In this document: positions 22,312-31,672 of the stretch, in pieces
Layout: every line of letters starts with the position of its first letter
Numbering within the stretch: position 1 is the stretch's first letter
Origin: Eutreptiella sp. 'Long Island Sound 2002'
Taxonomy: Eukaryota > Euglenozoa > Euglenophyceae > Eutreptiales > Eutreptiaceae
NCBI GenBank assembly: GCA_964036045.1
Contig: OZ038387.1
Coordinates: forward strand, 52,737,265-52,801,264
Direction of reading: 5' to 3'
DNA length: 64,000 nt
Notes under the pieces: generated by a model
What the model was told of the DNA's origin: nothing
The model's input: the letters and a program-made list of their open reading frames with translations, nothing else
Databases searched by the model: none
Program-made: the position numbers and the translations under genes

Positions 22312-22997
22312 CCCACAGTTTTGCACGCGTTGCACTCCGCAGTGCCCCGCATCATCAGTAGAACACCCTGGGATTTAGACAGCACACTTGGCTGGTGTTG
22401 CCACGTAACATATGTTTTAATAGCCACGCGTGATACTATCTTTTTTCGCTTGCATCGATGGGTGAAGAACCAGGCGGTTTGGTCCGGTCAGGCATACGCC
22501 TCTTGGCACATGCCACACACAGGAGCCTAGGAGCCTGCACAGCCGTCTACGCCGATTGGTGCCATGATTTTCAAGTCCTCCAGTCTCTTACTCCCCTGTT
22601 GGACCCGTCCATACATATCCGCTTAGGGCATCAGCCCCGTGGGGGGGGGGGGGAACCTGCATTTCCAGTCATCAGCGAACCCAGTAGTTAAATGACAGAT
22701 GGATCCAGGGGCTGCTGCATAGCGGTGGTCTGAGACGTACTACTGCACAACCACTGCCCTTTGCCTGCTCAGTGGACTGTCCGCAGGCATGTTCCCGTCT
22801 CATCTTTGTGACAGAAAGGTACCTATGGTCTTATAGGCCACGGACGAGCCAAATTTCTTTCTGCGCTTTGTGCTGACTGCCTCTTGTGCACCCGTGCAAT
22901 AGCCCAGCGTTCCTTCAGGGTCCGTGGCCTGTGGGTGGGTGGGTTAGTTTCGTTTTGGGTGATTTGGCCCAACGTGCCTACTCCCCCCCCCCCCCTG

Positions 22998-23028
22998 GTC
23001 TGGGTGGGTGGGTGGGTGGGTGGGTGGG
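22998..23028. repeat. (GGGT)n tract
   Basis: At least seven GGGT tetramers in series just after a C run (about 22981-22995). It meets the four-G-tract pattern of a potential G-quadruplex. A looser GGGTGGGT cluster lies at 24167-24213. Confidence 0.7.
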
Positions 23029-23326
23029 CGATTTGTGTTGTCGTTTCTTGTGTTTCCAGTTGCAGAGACATTTTTTCTGAAAAAAATAATTCAGATGGCA
23101 GGCCCTACAAGTACTTGATCATTGTGATACAGTGAGGGCAGATGGCCCAGCCGTCTACACACGGCCATGCAGATGTACTGGCGCGGATTCAAATCTTGTT
23201 TACTGCATTTTTGCATTTTAGGTCACTGACCTTTTGTCAAAATTTTCAGTATGCAAGGGACATGGGATGTGGGATGAGAGAACCCCCCCCCCCCTACTGG
23301 GGGAGTAGGGGGGGGTCTGGGGGTGA

Positions 23327-23395
23327 CCATCGGAGTGCGTATAAAGCCATGGGGAGGCATGTGGCACCAGCTAGACCGTCCTAGTGCTGCTTCCT
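23327..23395. repeat. 1.6-kb satellite fragment
   Basis: GTGACCATCGGAGTGCGTAT through GTCCTAGTGCTGCTTC matches 10859-10927 of satellite unit 1 almost exactly. It stops where the TIR transposon begins. Confidence 0.8.
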
Positions 23396-23444
23396 AGGGG
23401 GAACGTTAGCGCGCCGGCCGCGCGCCGGGCATCTTTTGTGACCC

Positions 23445-23756
23445 ATGCCCTACCGGTGGACTGTTGCTGTTGATATGTTGGGCAACATTATATGGATTTG
23501 CCCCTTGGCCCCCGGGACATCAGCAGATGTTTTGATTTGGGATGGGTATGGACCTTCTCGTACCCAAGGTGATTTCTTTGATTTCCAAGTTGGGGGCCAT
23601 GATGGTGCTTATAAGGGCCCGATTCATGTCATTGTGCCATTCATTGGAAGAAAGAATGGCACTTTGACAGCCCGCCAACAATGTTACAATGAGGTGCACG
23701 GGTGGTATAGGGCACGCATTGAGCAGCTGTTTGCTCGGTTGTGGCACGCAAGATGA
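23445..23756 (+). CDS. PIF/Harbinger-like (DDE_Tnp_4) transposase fragment
   Basis: 103 codons from ATG. They read WTVAVDMLGNIIW, APGTSADVLIWDG, GGHDGAYKGPIHVIVPFI, LTARQQCYNEVHGWYRARIE and QLFARLW. This fits the second half of the DDE_4 fold: an aspartate in the sDvliw strand, a second at D-G-A-Y, and the catalytic glutamate in R-x-R-I-E. The N-terminal domain and the accessory Myb-like protein of Harbinger elements are absent, so this is a remnant. The reading frame ends where a Cys-rich module begins in a different frame. Confidence 0.65.
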   Translation: MPYRWTVAVDMLGNIIWICPLAPGTSADVLIWDGYGPSRTQGDFFDFQVGGHDGAYKGPIHVIVPFIGRKNGTLTARQQCYNEVHGWYRARIEQLFARLWHAR

Positions 23757-23890
23757 GGCAGAGGATGAGGCAGAAGTGTGTGTGTTGTGTTGCCAGGACG
23801 CTCCACCGTCGCAGTTTGTGATGAGTGTAAGGAGCACTATTGTACTGAATGTATTGACACCCACACTTGTGGGAACAATGTTATGATGCA
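23745..23890 (+). pseudogene. Cysteine-rich zinc-binding module, copy 1
   Basis: It reads DEAEDEAEVCVLCCQ in one frame and VCDECKEHYCTECIDTHTCG in the next, so a frameshift splits a C-x2-C ... C-x2-C-x4-C-x2-C-x4-H-x-C arrangement. This spacing resembles B-box or RING-like zinc modules. Homologous copies occur at 37328-37459 (minus) and 41933-42085, so it belongs to a dispersed element rather than a host gene. Confidence 0.55.
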
Positions 23891-24062
23891 GCTCTATTGT
23901 TCGCGATACCTCAATAACGCCTATCGCTTCTACTGGAGATCGATGCGGTTGTGCTATCCTAACCCCCCATTCTCCCAACTTGCTAAGGTGTTGACCAAGA
24001 TCGCCCTTAAAGGAGCGAGAGTGGTACTGTGCACCCCAGTTTGCAACTTTCTTGAGCTGGGG
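23891..24062 (+). pseudogene. Retroelement RNase H-adjacent fragment
   Basis: The frame continuing from the Cys module reads YRFYWRSMRLCYPNPPFSQL then AKVLTKIALKGARVVLCTPV. The P-x-NPPF ... L-x-K-I ... A-x-x-VL-x-x-P pattern is like the RNase H-associated stretch of DIRS or gypsy-type retroelements. It indicates a mosaic element. The piece is too short to classify further. Confidence 0.35.
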
Positions 24063-24165
24063 CAGTTTGGGTCACCTAATTCTAAGGGCGTTTCCAAGGG
24101 GTGTGCTTGGGGGCTATTTGGGGGGAACATAGTCTAAAAGTAGCGCGCCGGGCAAACATTCCCCC

Positions 24166-26267
24166 TGGGTGGGTGAGTGGGTGGGTCAGCTTGGGTGGCT
24201 GGGTGGGTTGGCCACTCCTGAGGCAGCCCCAAAATGACCCCCCGCCCCCCCCACCCCAGTCGCTAAGCAAAGGCCTGACCATGAGGGTAGTGGGAGGTGG
24301 AGGTCTGGCACCCCGCATGTTCCCAACGGGCTCTGCGCTATGTCAGTGGGACCCCGCACGATACCTGCCCAGAGGGCCGGTCCACTTTGCCTCCCTGTCA
24401 CGCGCACACGTCGCGTAATGTCCGGCCTTTCAATACTGTCAGCCGAGGAAGTGGGGCGCCCCCGCTGCATCAGATGCCCTCCACCTGCTGTGCGCTGTCT
24501 GTCACATGACGTCGCTTCCGGCGGCGAAAGACGTCAGGCCGTGACCCGTTCACTGCCGAGGGTTGTGGGTGCCCCAAGGGACATGGGCCACAACAATCAA
24601 TTTGCTTCCCGCGTCGTACATGTTTTGATTCAAGAAGGAGTCCGGCGGCCGAGCATGCGACGGCAGGTGCATGCCATGAGGAAATGGGGCGAAGCAGCGG
24701 GGCCTGCCCCAGAGACATGCCGATCCAGAGCAGAGGGCCATGTTGGCAGTGGGGTGTGTCTGGTACAGAGGTCGGTGAATGGGGGACGAAGTGCAGGATG
24801 CTGCTGGGGTACGCAGTGTGGACTCCGGGTGCAGCCCAACCCCCGGGGGACTGCAGCGAATGCAGTTTCATTTTTTCGGGGGAGGGGATCGGCGGGCGGC
24901 TGACCACCGACATGGAGCGGGGCCCATCTTCATTACTCAGGAAACGACTGGATCCCGCCTTTGTGTTGGTCAGTCGGGTGAGCGGGTGGATGCCTCTTGA
25001 GCTGAGCCCCCCCCCCCCCCCTCCTGGGGGGAGTTCAAGTGCTGAGAGTGCCTGCCAAAAGTGGGTGCCTGCCCTTCTCAATCTGCCCTCCCACCCGTTG
25101 CTGAGACAAGCCTTGCCCCCACCTTAGACATGTGAACTGACCATCACAAAAAAATCTGCACCACTCCATTACAAATCAATTTTTCTTCTGTATCCCATTG
25201 CATATGTCCTCTTTTTCAACTCTTTGTGCCAAGTTTTGAAAAATGAAAAAAAGCAACAACAACAAGAAGCACCCACCCCAGCTGCCTAAAGCTCACATCG
25301 GGTGAACCGTTGTCGGTTGAGGCGGCCATATCGATTGAAGTTGCCATCGTCGCATGCATATCCATTGGTGGCCCCAGTCGAAGATGCAATGGGAAGTATG
25401 CCAACGGTAGGATGCATGGATACATTGCAATTAAGCTTTCACATTCAAGTCGCAGTGTTCATCAGGGCTTCTTACGCACGTTCACTCATGGTGAGCATCA
25501 CTGCACAACTCCTCTGGGCTTCATCACTGGAAGTGTCCAAGATGCCCTCTCTCTAACCGGGTGTCAGATGATTTCCAAGGCATTGACGGCAAATCAGTAT
25601 ACTCTTCATCAGACTGATTGTGAGGATTGCTTCAGGCTGTAGCTTTGGCTGTGACACTTGCTCCGGGTGCGACTCTGAGGTTGCAACCACAGCTGCAGAA
25701 ACCAAGGGGGTAAGCATTGGGATAGTTGCTATAGGACAAGGCATGCCAACGTCGTCCACTGACTTAGTGACTGCTACCTCTATGAAAAGCATGTCACCGC
25801 TGCGTAGCACATGCATGGTGGTCAGAGGATCTTTAGCCCACTTTTCTAGCGAGGTTCCGAGCAAGACCTTCATACTTTGGAGTGCTTTGGAATGTTGAGC
25901 AGATGCACTTTCAGCCCCCTTTTCCCATATTTTTCCACTTCTATTGTTCTATTTTCTGAGTTTCAGTTTTGCACCACTCCTGATTTCTATGCGATGGGTC
26001 TAAGCTCGACCTGCAATCGTCGATTGTTGTGGGCGCCAGCAACCCTGCTTTAGAAATATCTAGACCCCTTGATGCTCATGAGATGGTTGAAATGTAGTAT
26101 TATGTATTAGTAGTAGTATTGGTATTATACTGATTGGGACTGGAGGTTGGGTACGGTATGGGTACGGTATGAGCAACCATCACAAGATATTTGGCAGCAT
26201 TCAACAGAGGTAGGAGAAACAGGGTGAGGTGTTCGTGTACATTTGCCTAAGTCTGTCCAATTGGACT
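24166..26267. other. Gene-free region
   Basis: Apart from the dispersed repeat at 24377-24546, no gene or element could be supported. An open minus-strand frame at 25553-25873 (RSGDMLFIEVAVTKSVDDVG) is mildly protein-like but has no recognisable domain. AT content rises between 25130 and 26270. Confidence 0.4.
24377..24546. repeat. Dispersed repeat, copy 2 (pair with 21028-21202)
   Basis: Same landmark words as the first copy, in direct orientation about 3.35 kb apart, with several small deletions. Confidence 0.75.
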
Positions 26268-26462
26268 GAGGGGGCGCACCGTGCGCCGTGCGCGCGCTAC
26301 GCGAAAAGTCGGCTGTTTTCCACCACCGCTGGCCACGGGTTCCAGGGTCCTGAATTCCGCATCCCACGCTGTTTTAAATTGATCATGCATCCTTCTGTAG
26401 GTGGGTGGTTTTCAGGGGTGTTCCCGGGATAAACCCCGTAATAATTGGCGCTGTGCGAAAAC
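26268..26462. repeat. Dispersed 200-bp repeat, copy 1 (pair with 40146-40345)
   Basis: It contains GGGGCGCACCGTGCG, GGCTGTTTTCCACCACCG, CAGGGTCCTGAATTC, GGTGGGTGGTTTTCAGGGGT and TTGGCGCTGTGCGAAAAC, all shared in order with the second copy. The repeat starts near a GCGCACCGTGCGC inverted repeat. It is a MITE-like size with no coding capacity. Confidence 0.75.
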
Positions 26463-26489
26463 GGAGGACGATGAATGCGCAATTATACG

Positions 26490-26675
26490 CGCGTATGTGC
26501 GTATATCTGTGACATAGAATATACGCGCGCGTATACACGCGTATAAGCGCGTATACATACGAATATACGCACACGTATAATGTACGCACGTATATCTTAT
26601 CCGCGCGTATATATTATACGCGTATAGTATACGCGCGGTATAATATACGCGCATGTATAATCCGATGCATGGATG

Positions 26676-26716
<41 letters not shown>
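26490..26716. repeat. Palindromic TATACGCGCGTATA array ending in (AT)n
   Basis: Alternating purine-pyrimidine sequence in which TATACGCGCGTATA-type palindromes recur every 12-20 bases. It ends in a pure (AT)n tract at about 26675-26715. Related arrays lie at 29968-30060 and 30772-30880. Confidence 0.75.
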
Positions 26717-26719
<3 letters not shown>

Positions 26720-26814
26720 TTATGAGAGCTCTGCCCCCCCCCCCCTGTCTGCCCCCCCCCCCCCCAGGGGTATAGGGGATGCCTCGACTTACCTCCTCTG
26801 GCCCTCGCTCGACA

Positions 26815-27535
26815 GACGGCTCGCTACGCTCGACGCGGGGGCCAGCCCCCGCACCCCCCTTAAATAACAAGACTCCTGCACTGCTACAGACCGCCTTTTG
26901 TGTGCACCGCCTTGTGTGTGCCCCGCCTTGTGTGTGCACCGCCGGTCCTACTATGCATACGGCTCGCTGCGCTCGACGCGGGGGCCAGCCCCCGCACCCC
27001 CCTTGAATAACAAGACTCCTGCACTGCTACAGACCGCCTTTTGTGTGCACCGCCTTGTGTGTGCACCGCCTTGTGTGTGCACCGCCGGTCCTACTATGCA
27101 TACGGCTCGCTGCGCTCGACGCGGGGGCCAGCCCCCGCACCCCCCTTAGATAACAAGACTCCTGCACTGCTACAGACCGCCTTTTGTGTGCACCGCCTTG
27201 TGTGTGCCCCGCCTTGTGTGTGCACCGCCGGTCCTACTATGCATACGGCTCGCTGCGCTCGACGCGGGGGCCAGCCCCCGCACCCCCCTTAAATAACAAG
27301 ACTCCTGCACTGCTACAGACCGCCTTTTGTGCGCACCGCCTTGTGTGTGCACCGCCTTGTGTGTGCACCGCCGGTCCTACTATGCATACGGCTCGTTGCG
27401 CTCGACGCGGGGGCCAGCCCCCGCACCCCCCTTAAATAACAAGACTCCTGCACTGCTATTGACCGCCTTTTGTGTGCACCGCCTTGTGTGTGCCCCGCCT
27501 TGTGTGTGCCCCGCCTTGTGTGTGCCCCGCCTTCC
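26815..27535. repeat. 143-bp minisatellite with nested 16-bp subrepeats and hairpin
   Basis: Five successive units repeat at exactly 143 bp; CGCCTTTTGTGTGCACC occurs at about 26892 and again at 27035. Each unit has two or three 16-bp subrepeats (CGCCTTGTGTGTGCAC), a GCGGGGGC-CA-GCCCCCGC hairpin and TACTATGCATACGGCTCGC. The last unit has four subrepeats and abuts the start of a Merlin-like ORF on the other strand. Confidence 0.9.
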
Positions 27536-27754
27536 GTAACCCGAACCCGATACCTCGATGACTCCTTGCTCGATGAGAAAGATTGCGGCGTCCTCCTCGG
27601 AATGGATAATCTTGGCGAGATCGAGAAGTGTGGTCTCCCGCTCTCGAAACGGGTCCTCGTCGTCGACGAGCTTGCGTCTCTTGTTTGGCCGCTTTTTGTC
27701 GGAAAGCGGGGAATTGAGAGAGGAGGCGGGGCGCTTGGAACGTGTTTGAGGCAT
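27536..27754 (-). pseudogene. N-terminal fragment of a possible ISXO2/Merlin-like transposase ORF
   Basis: About 73 codons from the ATG at 27754. A basic start (MPQTRSKRPASS, KKRPNKRRK) looks like a nuclear signal. It is followed by LLDLAKIIHSEEDAAIFLIE then QGVIEVSGSGYG. The pattern sEe-x-A-x-x-FL-x-x-x-G resembles the N-terminal zinc-ribbon domain of ISXO2-like (Merlin) transposases, but the cysteines expected next are absent. The sequence runs straight into the 143-bp minisatellite, which has replaced the rest of the gene. Identity is tentative. Confidence 0.3.
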
Positions 27755-28949
27755 TAATACGGCTAAAGACCATGAACAAACACAAAGGATGCGGGTTTGG
27801 GGCAGTTCGGGGAGGACCAGGGGGGGGGGACAGACAGGGGGGGGGGGGGGCAGAGCTCTCATATACCATATATATATATATCCTCTTATCTACAGCCCTC
27901 TCCCCAACTCTAGGTGGCTCCACCATACGGCTCTAAGGTACGCGCAAAGGGTACAACTTGGTGCATACATGTGGCGGAAGGGGCTAAACTGGGTTAATTT
28001 GGGCTCAAAATGGGCAAAAAACATTTGTTTGAGCATCCCAAATGGTCTAGGATCACTTTTGGAAAAAGGCGTTTTTGACCCATTTTTGACCCACTTTTGG
28101 TCCCACAACGGCTTATTTTCAAGGCATTTTGGGATTTTCCGTGGGCCAAAATGCGTCACCACGGGCTCCAAATAGGCTAAACACACTTGTTTGAGCATCA
28201 CAAGTGGTCTAGGAACAACTTTGGAACAAATGATTTTTTTCGCCCCGGGGACCATGGTGGACCCACCGTTGGCCGCAAGCGTGCGCGGGCCGGGCTGCCC
28301 TCCGGCTCCACCAAGTGACCACTGGTACGGGGGTTTAGGTGGCTCGTTGGGCGATTCTGCTGCCTGGAAACCACAAAAAGTGGGGGGTTGCGGGTGGACT
28401 AGGTGCCCTCGGAATTCGGATTTGAGCCACGTAGCCCAAGATACGGCCCGTGCTTGGTTTCGGGGTGTTTGTGCACATTGCGCAGATTTTGGGGCTTTTT
28501 GGCGCCTTTTTGGGCATTTTCTCGGACATATCGTGGAGTTAAAGGGCACTAAAGGGCTCTTTGACACGGTGAAGTCAAGCTGCATGTGTAGTGTAGCCAC
28601 TGTTTCCCTTCATTTGGGCGATTTGCCCGGGGTTTGGGGCTATTTTGGGCGAAAAATGGATGTTTTTGGCCCAAAACTGCGCAGATTTGGGAGGGCACCT
28701 CCCGACTTGGCGCCCCCGCCCCGGGGCGCCACCGGTGAGTTTCTGGCTCAAAACTTGGATTTGGCAAGGGCACCACCTAGGCTCCAAGATGGCTGCATGG
28801 GCAACAGATCCGAAGCGATGGGACGGAGCAATGGCCAAAACGGCATGGAGACGTGCTTGTTGCTGGTTGCTTGTTGCTTGTTGCTTGTTGTTGTTAGCTA
28901 AATCTAAGGGGAGAGGGGTGTAGTAATACATGTATATGCATATGTATAT
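27755..28949. other. Gene-free region with a weak 162-bp duplication
   Basis: No gene was supported. GTTTGAGCATCCCAAATGG (28027) and GTTTGAGCATCACAAGTGG (28189) mark a decayed duplication with 162-bp spacing. A TATATATATAT run lies at about 27868-27881 after a G run. The 28300-28900 part is GC-rich and gives open frames on both strands, but none looks like a protein. Confidence 0.45.
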
Positions 28950-29017
28950 GTATGTGTGTGTGTGTGTGTGTGTGTGTATTTATGTAAGTAGGTACGTGTG
29001 CACATGTGTGTGTGTAT

Positions 29018-29089
29018 GCATGGCAGGGGGAATCGAACCGGCGCCTTCACGGCACGACCCCGGTGACTCCACCACTGACACAGCACCCA
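29018..29089 (-). repeat. tRNA-derived SINE-like sequence (A and B box)
   Basis: On the minus strand GGTTCGATTCC (29039-29029) is a perfect B box of a pol III promoter. TGTGTCAGTGG (29082-29072) matches the A-box consensus at 9 of 11 positions. The 32-nt gap equals tRNA geometry. The acceptor and T-stem arms do not pair, so this is not a functional tRNA. A GT microsatellite (about 28951-28977) lies on the downstream side, as in SINE tails. Confidence 0.4.
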
Positions 29090-29109
29090 CCACAACACAT
29101 TACATGCAC

Positions 29110-29650
29110 ACAGCCACGGACGGCACCGGACACAAGCACCCAGATCGTCCCTCTGGCCGTTGCTGCTGTTGATGGGACCGGGTACAAACACGAACACAGT
29201 ACCCACAAAACGCTAGGCATCAGACCCCTGCTACCCCTGCACCTGTCCTGCCCATGCCCATCCCCCTGTACCAATGCATGTATGTTTCTGTGTGTGTGTG
29301 GCGGGGTGGTGGCACCCAGCACACGAGAAAGTTAGGCTGTGGCAAAGGTAGTTCACGAGCTCCTCCGCGGGCGGTTTTTGTGGTCTGTTGCACAGTGCAG
29401 AACTGAATGCGGGAGAAGGTGAGGAGACAAGCACATGCTGCGCCGCGCTGAAACCACTCTCTAGAATCGCATTTGCTCATTCTCTACCAACAGACCGAAA
29501 GACGTCTACGACAGCTCTGCTGTTCCCGAGGAGTTTTCTTTCAACCACTTTTCTTGCTTTGTTCTTGTCTCGCGGTTCTGGACGTGTGTATGTGTACATG
29601 TGTCTATTTGTATGATAAACACGTGCGTGTAATAGAGGCGCGCGCCCTTC
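29110..29650. other. Gene-free spacer
   Basis: No gene or defined repeat could be supported. Short open frames have no recognisable domain. Confidence 0.45.
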
Positions 29651-29652
29651 AT

Positions 29653-29963
29653 AAATATTGGCACTTCACGTCTACAACATGCCGACCGTGTCTACAATTA
29701 GCAAGCCGCGTCTACTTGTGGTGCACAGTGTCTACAGACTACAGACCACCCTGCCCGGGTGCGCGGGTAAACGCTGGAATCGGACCGTTTGTGGGGAAGG
29801 GGGCCTTCGGCCCTCTTCCCAAATATTGGCACTTAGCGTCTACAACATGCCGACAGTGTCTACAATTAGCAGGCGGCGTCTACTTGGGGCAGACCACGTC
29901 TACAGACTTCAGACCACGTTGCCCGGGTGCACGGATAAAGCCTGGAATCGGACCGTTTGGAAT
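29653..29963. repeat. 168-bp tandem duplication
   Basis: AAATATTGGCACTT occurs at 29653 and 29821. Both units contain a series of GTCTACA words (TCTACAACATGCCGAC, GTCTACAATTAGCA) and end in TGGAATCGGACCGTTTG. Between them, 29796-29818 forms a 9-bp hairpin (GAAGGGGGC with GCCCTCTTC around CTTCG). Confidence 0.85.
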
Positions 29964-29967
29964 TGGA

Positions 29968-30060
29968 CCGTACGCGCGTATAATATATACGCTCGTATAA
30001 TATATACACGTGTATAATATGCGCGCGCGTATATACGCACATATACACGCGCATATACAC
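29968..30060. repeat. Palindromic TACGCGCGTATA array, second
   Basis: Same alternating composition as 26490-26716 (TACGCGCGTATAATATATAC, ACGTGTATAATATGCGCGCG). It follows directly after the 168-bp duplication. Confidence 0.7.
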
Positions 30061-30436
30061 CCATGTATCGATGTAGGTATGTATATATGTATACCGACCC
30101 AACCTGAAATTTATTAAAAATAAATTAAAGATCTGGGTGATTTTGGGCCAAAACAGCCGTATACAAAAAATTTTTACATGTGAAAATTAAGCCAGGCAAC
30201 GCTGCATCTTTGGTGGATACAAAAATTTATTAATGACACAATTTACTTGAGTAATTTTTTCTGGACATCATGTTCAAGCCTCCAACCCTCTGGCACCCCT
30301 AGTTAGCAGCTTTTTGGATATTCAGAAAGTGCACAGTTTTCCCGTAGACATGAAAATAAAAAGGGTTTCTACATGACTCTGACAGCACAGCAACCAAAGG
30401 GACAGTGTGTTTGGTGGGCCCATCCATACCAGGACC

Positions 30437-30585
30437 CATCCAGAGCCTACCTGGAAATATCAGGACCCATCCAGAGCCTACCAGTAAATATCAGGAACCA
30501 TCCAGAGCCTACCAGTAAATATCAGGAACCATCCACAGCCCACCAGGAAATATCAGGACCCATCCAGAGCCTCCCGGTAAATGAC
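30437..30585. repeat. 31-bp minisatellite, about five copies
   Basis: The unit carries ATCCAGAGCCTACCAGTAAA followed by TATCAGGAACC, with first and last copies diverged. Flanks are AT-rich and non-coding. Confidence 0.85.
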
Positions 30586-30771
30586 AACAAGCTTCAGGAT
30601 TTCAGGAGGTGGATTTCTTGAAAGCACAGGTACAAAAAAATTTTAATGCCAAATTACATTAACTCTGCCATCCAACCAACAAAAAACAACATACAAAAAT
30701 AAAAAAAAAGTAGGAAAATAAATTAATGTCGGCCAAACAATAAATGAAATTTTTCGAGTTAGTATGGTACG

Positions 30772-30880
30772 TGTATATATGTATATAGGTATAATATACG
30801 CGCGCGTATAATATACGCCCGCGTATGCGTGCGTATATGTGCGTATGCTGTGACGTATAATATACGCGCGCGTATACATG
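30772..30880. repeat. Palindromic TACGCGCGTATA array, third
   Basis: ATAATATACGCGCGCGTATA recurs with TATACGCCCGCGTATGCGTG and similar variants. It ends beside a C run at about 30901-30913. Confidence 0.7.
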
Positions 30881-30939
30881 CGTATGGACCACGCTGCAAA
30901 CCCCCCCCCCCCCGATTTGAAGGCTGATTTCCTTTGGAA

Positions 30940-31340
30940 CTGACATCGTGAGTAAATTGAAGAGGCAAAACACAAGGAACGGCGAGGATTTGAATGGTGG
31001 CTGTTGCGAAACGACTGTGAAGAACTGAAGCGGAAACTGGAAAGAGGGTGTGAGATTCTGACCAAAAAGATGAAATTGCAGCCCCAGGGGCCTGAAGAAA
31101 GACCTGCAGGTCACCAACAAGAACGAGGTGATGCGTGGGCCTTTGTAACACAGAAGTGTGAGGAAGGAAAGGAGGACAACAACCACTCGTCAGTGTCAGT
31201 CGGGATGGGAGACCTCGATCTGCAGTGACAATAATCAAAAGAAGATTCATGCGTCGGAAGATGAGTTGAAAAAGCAAGCAGATTTCATGAAAAAGCCGCT
31301 GCGGATCACGGGGCAGGTCGTCCGCGTGGACAAGATCAGG
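30940..31340 (+). pseudogene. Possible exon remnants of a coiled-coil protein
   Basis: Three overlapping frames contain charged, helix-like segments: NDCEELKRKLERGCEILTKK (31010), EDELKKQADFMKKPLRITGQ (31258) and VVRVDKIRDVSEL. No single open frame joins them and no splice sites were fixed. They could be exons of a Lys/Glu-rich protein or transposon debris. I do not recognise a family. Confidence 0.2.
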
Positions 31341-31672
31341 GATGTTTCAGAACTGGGGGGAGGGGGGGGGAGGGGGGTATGGTATGGTATGGTACGCCCT
31401 ACGGTATCGGGTGTGCCTGGCGGGCCGCTCCCTCACGCTCCCCGTGTTTAGGGCCGGGGTCAGGGGTCAGCAGGCCGTGACACTTGGCTGCTGCACTCCT
31501 GGCTCTGGGGTTGGGGGGGGCTGCAGCTGCGCAATCCCATGTGTCCTGCCCGTCCCCCCGTGCTCCTGCCGCCTGTGCTGCCGTTGTTCCCGTGGTCCCT
31601 GTGCTGTGCGTCCCTGTGCCAACCAAGCCCAAAGTCACGCGCACTAATCGGGCGTACTGGTAGTGTTCAGCA
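31341..31672. other. Low-complexity spacer
   Basis: A G run with GGTAT repeats (about 31355-31398) is followed by C/G-rich sequence without a recognisable feature. Confidence 0.45.

Larger units (their letters stand above)
22312..23396. other. Gene-free region with G-rich repeats
   Basis: No gene was found. Notable are a G run at about 22641-22652, GGGT repeats (22933-22945 and 22998-23028) and a satellite fragment at 23327-23395. Confidence 0.5.
23396..24165 (+). mobile_element. TIR transposon with Harbinger-like DDE fragment and cysteine-rich module
   Basis: The left end GGGGGAACGTTAGC (23397-23410) and the right end GCAAACATTCCCCC (24152-24165) are inverted repeats matching at 12 of 14 bases. 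The same right end occurs at 42126-42139. Inside are a DDE transposase piece (23445-23756), a Cys-rich module (23745-23890) and a retroelement-like tail (23891-24062). At about 770 bp it is too short to be autonomous. A target-site duplication could not be confirmed: the left flank is CTA and the right flank TGG. Confidence 0.5.

Noticed and set aside
26898-27435. Repeated 83-codon frames in the 143-bp minisatellite
   Set aside because: The period is not a multiple of three and the same peptide merely restarts in each unit. There is no coding signal.
29018-29089. Functional tRNA gene on the minus strand
   Set aside because: A and B boxes fit, but the acceptor and T-arm stems do not pair.
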